Positions 61,926 to 64,000 of a stretch of DNA of 64,000 bases are shown here, in pieces. Below the pieces are notes generated by a model, which was given only the letters and a program-made list of their open reading frames with translations, did no database searches and had not been told where the DNA came from. The translations under genes and the position numbers were made by a program. Position 1 is the first letter of the stretch, and the number at the start of each line of letters is the position of its first letter. Source of the stretch: Siccirubricoccus deserti (GTDB lineage Bacteria; Pseudomonadota; Alphaproteobacteria; Acetobacterales; Acetobacteraceae); contig NZ_JACOMF010000020.1 in NCBI RefSeq assembly GCF_014283215.1, positions 1 through 64,000 on the forward strand, given 5' to 3'.

Positions 61926-62933
61926 CTATGGCTGGACCCGGATTCCGGTGCGCTCGACGATCTTCTTCATCTCCGCCAGTTCCCGCACCATGAAGGCGCG
62001 GGCCTCGGCCAGACCGTTGGCGCCCTGCACCGGATCGTGGCCGGCGAAGATCATCCGCTCTCGGATGACCGGATCATGCAGAGCCGTGACCAGCGCCCGG
62101 TTCAGCGCCTCGGCCGGCCGTGGCGGGATGTTGGCGGGGCCGATCAGCAGGAAGAAGCCGCTGTTCTCGAAGCCGGACACGCCAAGCTCCCCCAGGGTCG
62201 GGATATCCGGGAAGGTCGGGAAGCGCCGGGTGCCAACCATGGCAACGCCGCGTACCTTGCCTTCCCGCATCAGCGGGGTGGCGCTGGCGAGGGCGGCGAC
62301 GCCGAACTGCGCCTCCCCGGTCATGATCGCCTGCACCATCTGCGCGCCGCTGCGATAGGGCACATGGACGAAGCGCGTCCCCAACGCCTGGGCCAGCATC
62401 TCGGCCCGCATGTGCAGCACGCCGCCGAAGCCGGAGGAGGCGTAGGTCAGCTTCTCCGGCGGTGCTTCCCGCATGGCGGTCAGCACCTGGTGGGGGTTGG
62501 GGCCGGCGAAGCTCGGCGTCACCACCAGCACGCCAGGCGGGGTGCTGATCACGCCGAGCTGGGTGAAATCCGCCACCGGATCGTAGCGCGTGCCGCCGAT
62601 GGTGGTCGCGGGCGCGGCGGCGGCGGCGCCGGTTTCGGTCACCATGATGGTGTAGCCATCGGCCGGCTGGCGCTTCAGCCATTCGGTTGCGATGGTGCCC
62701 GCGGCACCGGGCTTGTTGTCGACCACGATCCGCGCTTCCGGCCCCAGCGCCGTGGCCATGCGGTCAGCGAGCATCCGTGCGGCGATGTCCGTGCTGCCAC
62801 CGGGGCCGTAGCCGGTGATCATGGTAATCGGGCGGTCCGGCACCCAGGCGCTGCCCTGGGCGACGGCCAGCCGGGGCAAGGCAGGAATGGCGAAGGCAGC
62901 GGATGCGGAACGCAGGATGTCGCGGCGGCGCAT
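61926..62933 (-). CDS. TctC/Bug-family periplasmic substrate-binding protein
   Basis: 335 residues. A twin-arginine-type leader (RRRDILRSASAAFAIPALPR) ends before the mature domain with Bug features: WVPDRPITMITGYGPGGSTD, RIVVDNKPGAAGTIATEWL, QPADGYTIMVTE, LTYASSGFGGVLHMRAEMLA and VPYRSGAQMVQAIMTGEAQF. Like the gene at 25273, it stands without tctA or tctB. The ATG at 62933 fits the signal peptide; a longer frame to 63041 does not. The ligand cannot be predicted. Confidence 0.9.
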   Translation of the reverse strand: MRRRDILRSASAAFAIPALPRLAVAQGSAWVPDRPITMITGYGPGGSTDIAARMLADRMATALGPEARIVVDNKPGAAGTIATEWLKRQPADGYTIMVTETGAAAAAPATTIGGTRYDPVADFTQLGVISTPPGVLVVTPSFAGPNPHQVLTAMREAPPEKLTYASSGFGGVLHMRAEMLAQALGTRFVHVPYRSGAQMVQAIMTGEAQFGVAALASATPLMREGKVRGVAMVGTRRFPTFPDIPTLGELGVSGFENSGFFLLIGPANIPPRPAEALNRALVTALHDPVIRERMIFAGHDPVQGANGLAEARAFMVRELAEMKKIVERTGIRVQP

Positions 62934-63084
62934 GGTGCGGAGTCTCCCGGGTGTTTCTTGACGCCCAGGAAAGCATCCGTGACGCGTCCACGGAAGGCGC
63001 TTTCCAATGGCGACCGCATCGGCCTTCTGGCGCGCGACCAAGCGCGCGCCGACAGGTCCCGGGCGGCTGGGGCCGAGGCCGAGG

Positions 63085-63924
63085 TCAGCAGCGGCGGATC
63101 AGCTCGGCCCAGCGGTCGAGGATCGGCAGGATCGTGTCCTCCTTCTCTGAGGGCAGCGACACCACAGTGCGCGACATCCCGAGGTCGCGGAACCGCTTGA
63201 TCTCGTCGGGATCCTCCGGTGCCCCGAAGGTCGAGATCGGTACGCCCGCCGGATCCCGGCCAGCCTCGGCGGCCATCTGGCGGAAGCGTTCGAGCACCTC
63301 GTGCAGCGGCGCGCGGCCGGCGATCGGGATCCAGCCATTGCCGTAGCGCAGCGCCCGCCGCGCGCCCTGGGGGAAGGCGCCGCCGACGAGGATCGGCGGG
63401 TGCGGCTTCTGGACCGGCTTCGGCCAGGCCATGATGGGATCGAAATTAACGAACTCGCCGTGGTACTCGGCCTTGGACTTGGTCCAGATCTCCTTCATCG
63501 CCTCGATGCGCTCGCGCGTCAGCTTGGCGCGCGTCTCGAAGGCTGTCCCGTGGTTCTCCATCTCATCCTGGTTCCAGCCGACGCCGATGCCGAACAGGAA
63601 GCGGCCGCCGGACAGCTGGTCGAGCGATGCGACCAGCTTGGCGGTTTGGATCGGGTCGCGCTGGTTGACCAGGCAGACGCCGGTGCCGAGCTTGAGCTTC
63701 GTCGTCGCCGCCGCTGCGGCAGTGAGGCTGACGAAGGGGTCCATGCAGTCGTAATAGCGCTTCGGCAGTTCACCGCCGCCCGGCCAGGGCGATTTGCGGG
63801 ACACCGGGATATGCGAGTGCTCGGGCGCCCAGACCGATTCGAAGCCACGCTCCTCAAGCGCGCGGCCCAGTGCCGCTGGCGTCATGGAGTAATCGGTGAA
63901 GAACATGGATGCGCCGAAGTCCAT
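63085..63924 (-). CDS. LLM-class (F420-type) flavin oxidoreductase
   Basis: 279 residues of the luciferase-like monooxygenase superfamily, TIGR03619-like. Seen: RGFESVWAPEHSHIPVSRKS, KLGTGVCLVNQRDPIQTAKL, GGRFLFGIGVGWNQDEMENH, FETRAKLTRERIEAMKEIW, VQKPHPPILVGGAFPQGARR and RYGNGWIPIAGR. The family uses F420 or FMN; most Proteobacteria lack F420, so FMN is likely but not shown. Substrate unknown. It is the last gene of the window; 76 bases with nothing notable follow. Confidence 0.9.
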   Translation of the reverse strand: MDFGASMFFTDYSMTPAALGRALEERGFESVWAPEHSHIPVSRKSPWPGGGELPKRYYDCMDPFVSLTAAAAATTKLKLGTGVCLVNQRDPIQTAKLVASLDQLSGGRFLFGIGVGWNQDEMENHGTAFETRAKLTRERIEAMKEIWTKSKAEYHGEFVNFDPIMAWPKPVQKPHPPILVGGAFPQGARRALRYGNGWIPIAGRAPLHEVLERFRQMAAEAGRDPAGVPISTFGAPEDPDEIKRFRDLGMSRTVVSLPSEKEDTILPILDRWAELIRRC

Positions 63925-64000
63925 GGCCGTTCCTCGTCATGCTGTTGTTGCGCAAAGCCTACAGCAGCCATGCATCGTTGGGAAACCCGTGCCGTGCACC

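Overview
High-GC bacterial chromosome with alphaproteobacterial gene order (rpmH-rnpA-yidD-yidC-engB-argB; mreBCD-mrdA-rodA; patatin next to 3-hydroxybutyrate dehydrogenase; orphan Bug/TctC binding proteins). Codon usage and the protein sequences suggest Rhodospirillales, most likely an Acetobacteraceae member close to Roseomonas. This placement is inference from gene content; no 16S gene is present.

Layout. 1-400: the left edge runs into what looks like an IS66-type transposase end, followed by a dispersed intergenic repeat. 403-2189: two unrecognised small genes and a divergent membrane glycosyltransferase. 2200-21242: a 19-kb minus-strand operon for trehalose and alpha-glucan, transcribed glgE > treS-pep2 > glgB > glgX > treZ > malQ > treY > otsA, almost every junction overlapping or abutting. 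Together the enzymes can turn trehalose into maltose-1-phosphate (TreS-Pep2), polymerise it (GlgE), branch and debranch it (GlgB, GlgX, MalQ) and return it to trehalose (TreY, TreZ); OtsA offers an entry from UDP-glucose. 21431-30490: an AtzG/AtzE-like amidase pair, RadC, methionine aminopeptidase, a TctC-type binding protein, patatin plus 3-hydroxybutyrate dehydrogenase, and a flavoprotein disulfide reductase with a TVP38 membrane protein. 30739-36603: L34, RNase P protein, YidD, YidC, EngB, a diguanylate cyclase on the opposite strand, and ArgB. 36762-39248: PanC, an rRNA methyltransferase and a DUF3293 protein. 39249-42648: a gene-poor, accessory-looking stretch holding a DUF2231 protein, a PQQ-type sugar dehydrogenase and a DUF6525-like protein, ending beside tRNA-Lys(CTT). 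42928-48566: the elongasome operon mreB-mreC-mreD-mrdA-rodA. 48824-50617: a small lipoprotein, aquaporin Z and a RidA protein.

50632-57469 is a decay zone: a GNAT gene broken by a 20-bp tandem duplication, a photolyase and a DUF2075 ATPase each broken by an apparent one-base loss, and remnants of two secreted proteins. Intact genes between them are a metallophosphoesterase and an EamA transporter. I saw no frameshift in the roughly 40 genes before this zone, so random sequencing error is not an obvious explanation.

57530-63924: an oxidoreductase, a PaaI thioesterase, an M20 amidohydrolase, a FemAB-like protein, a second TctC-type binding protein and a luciferase-like monooxygenase.
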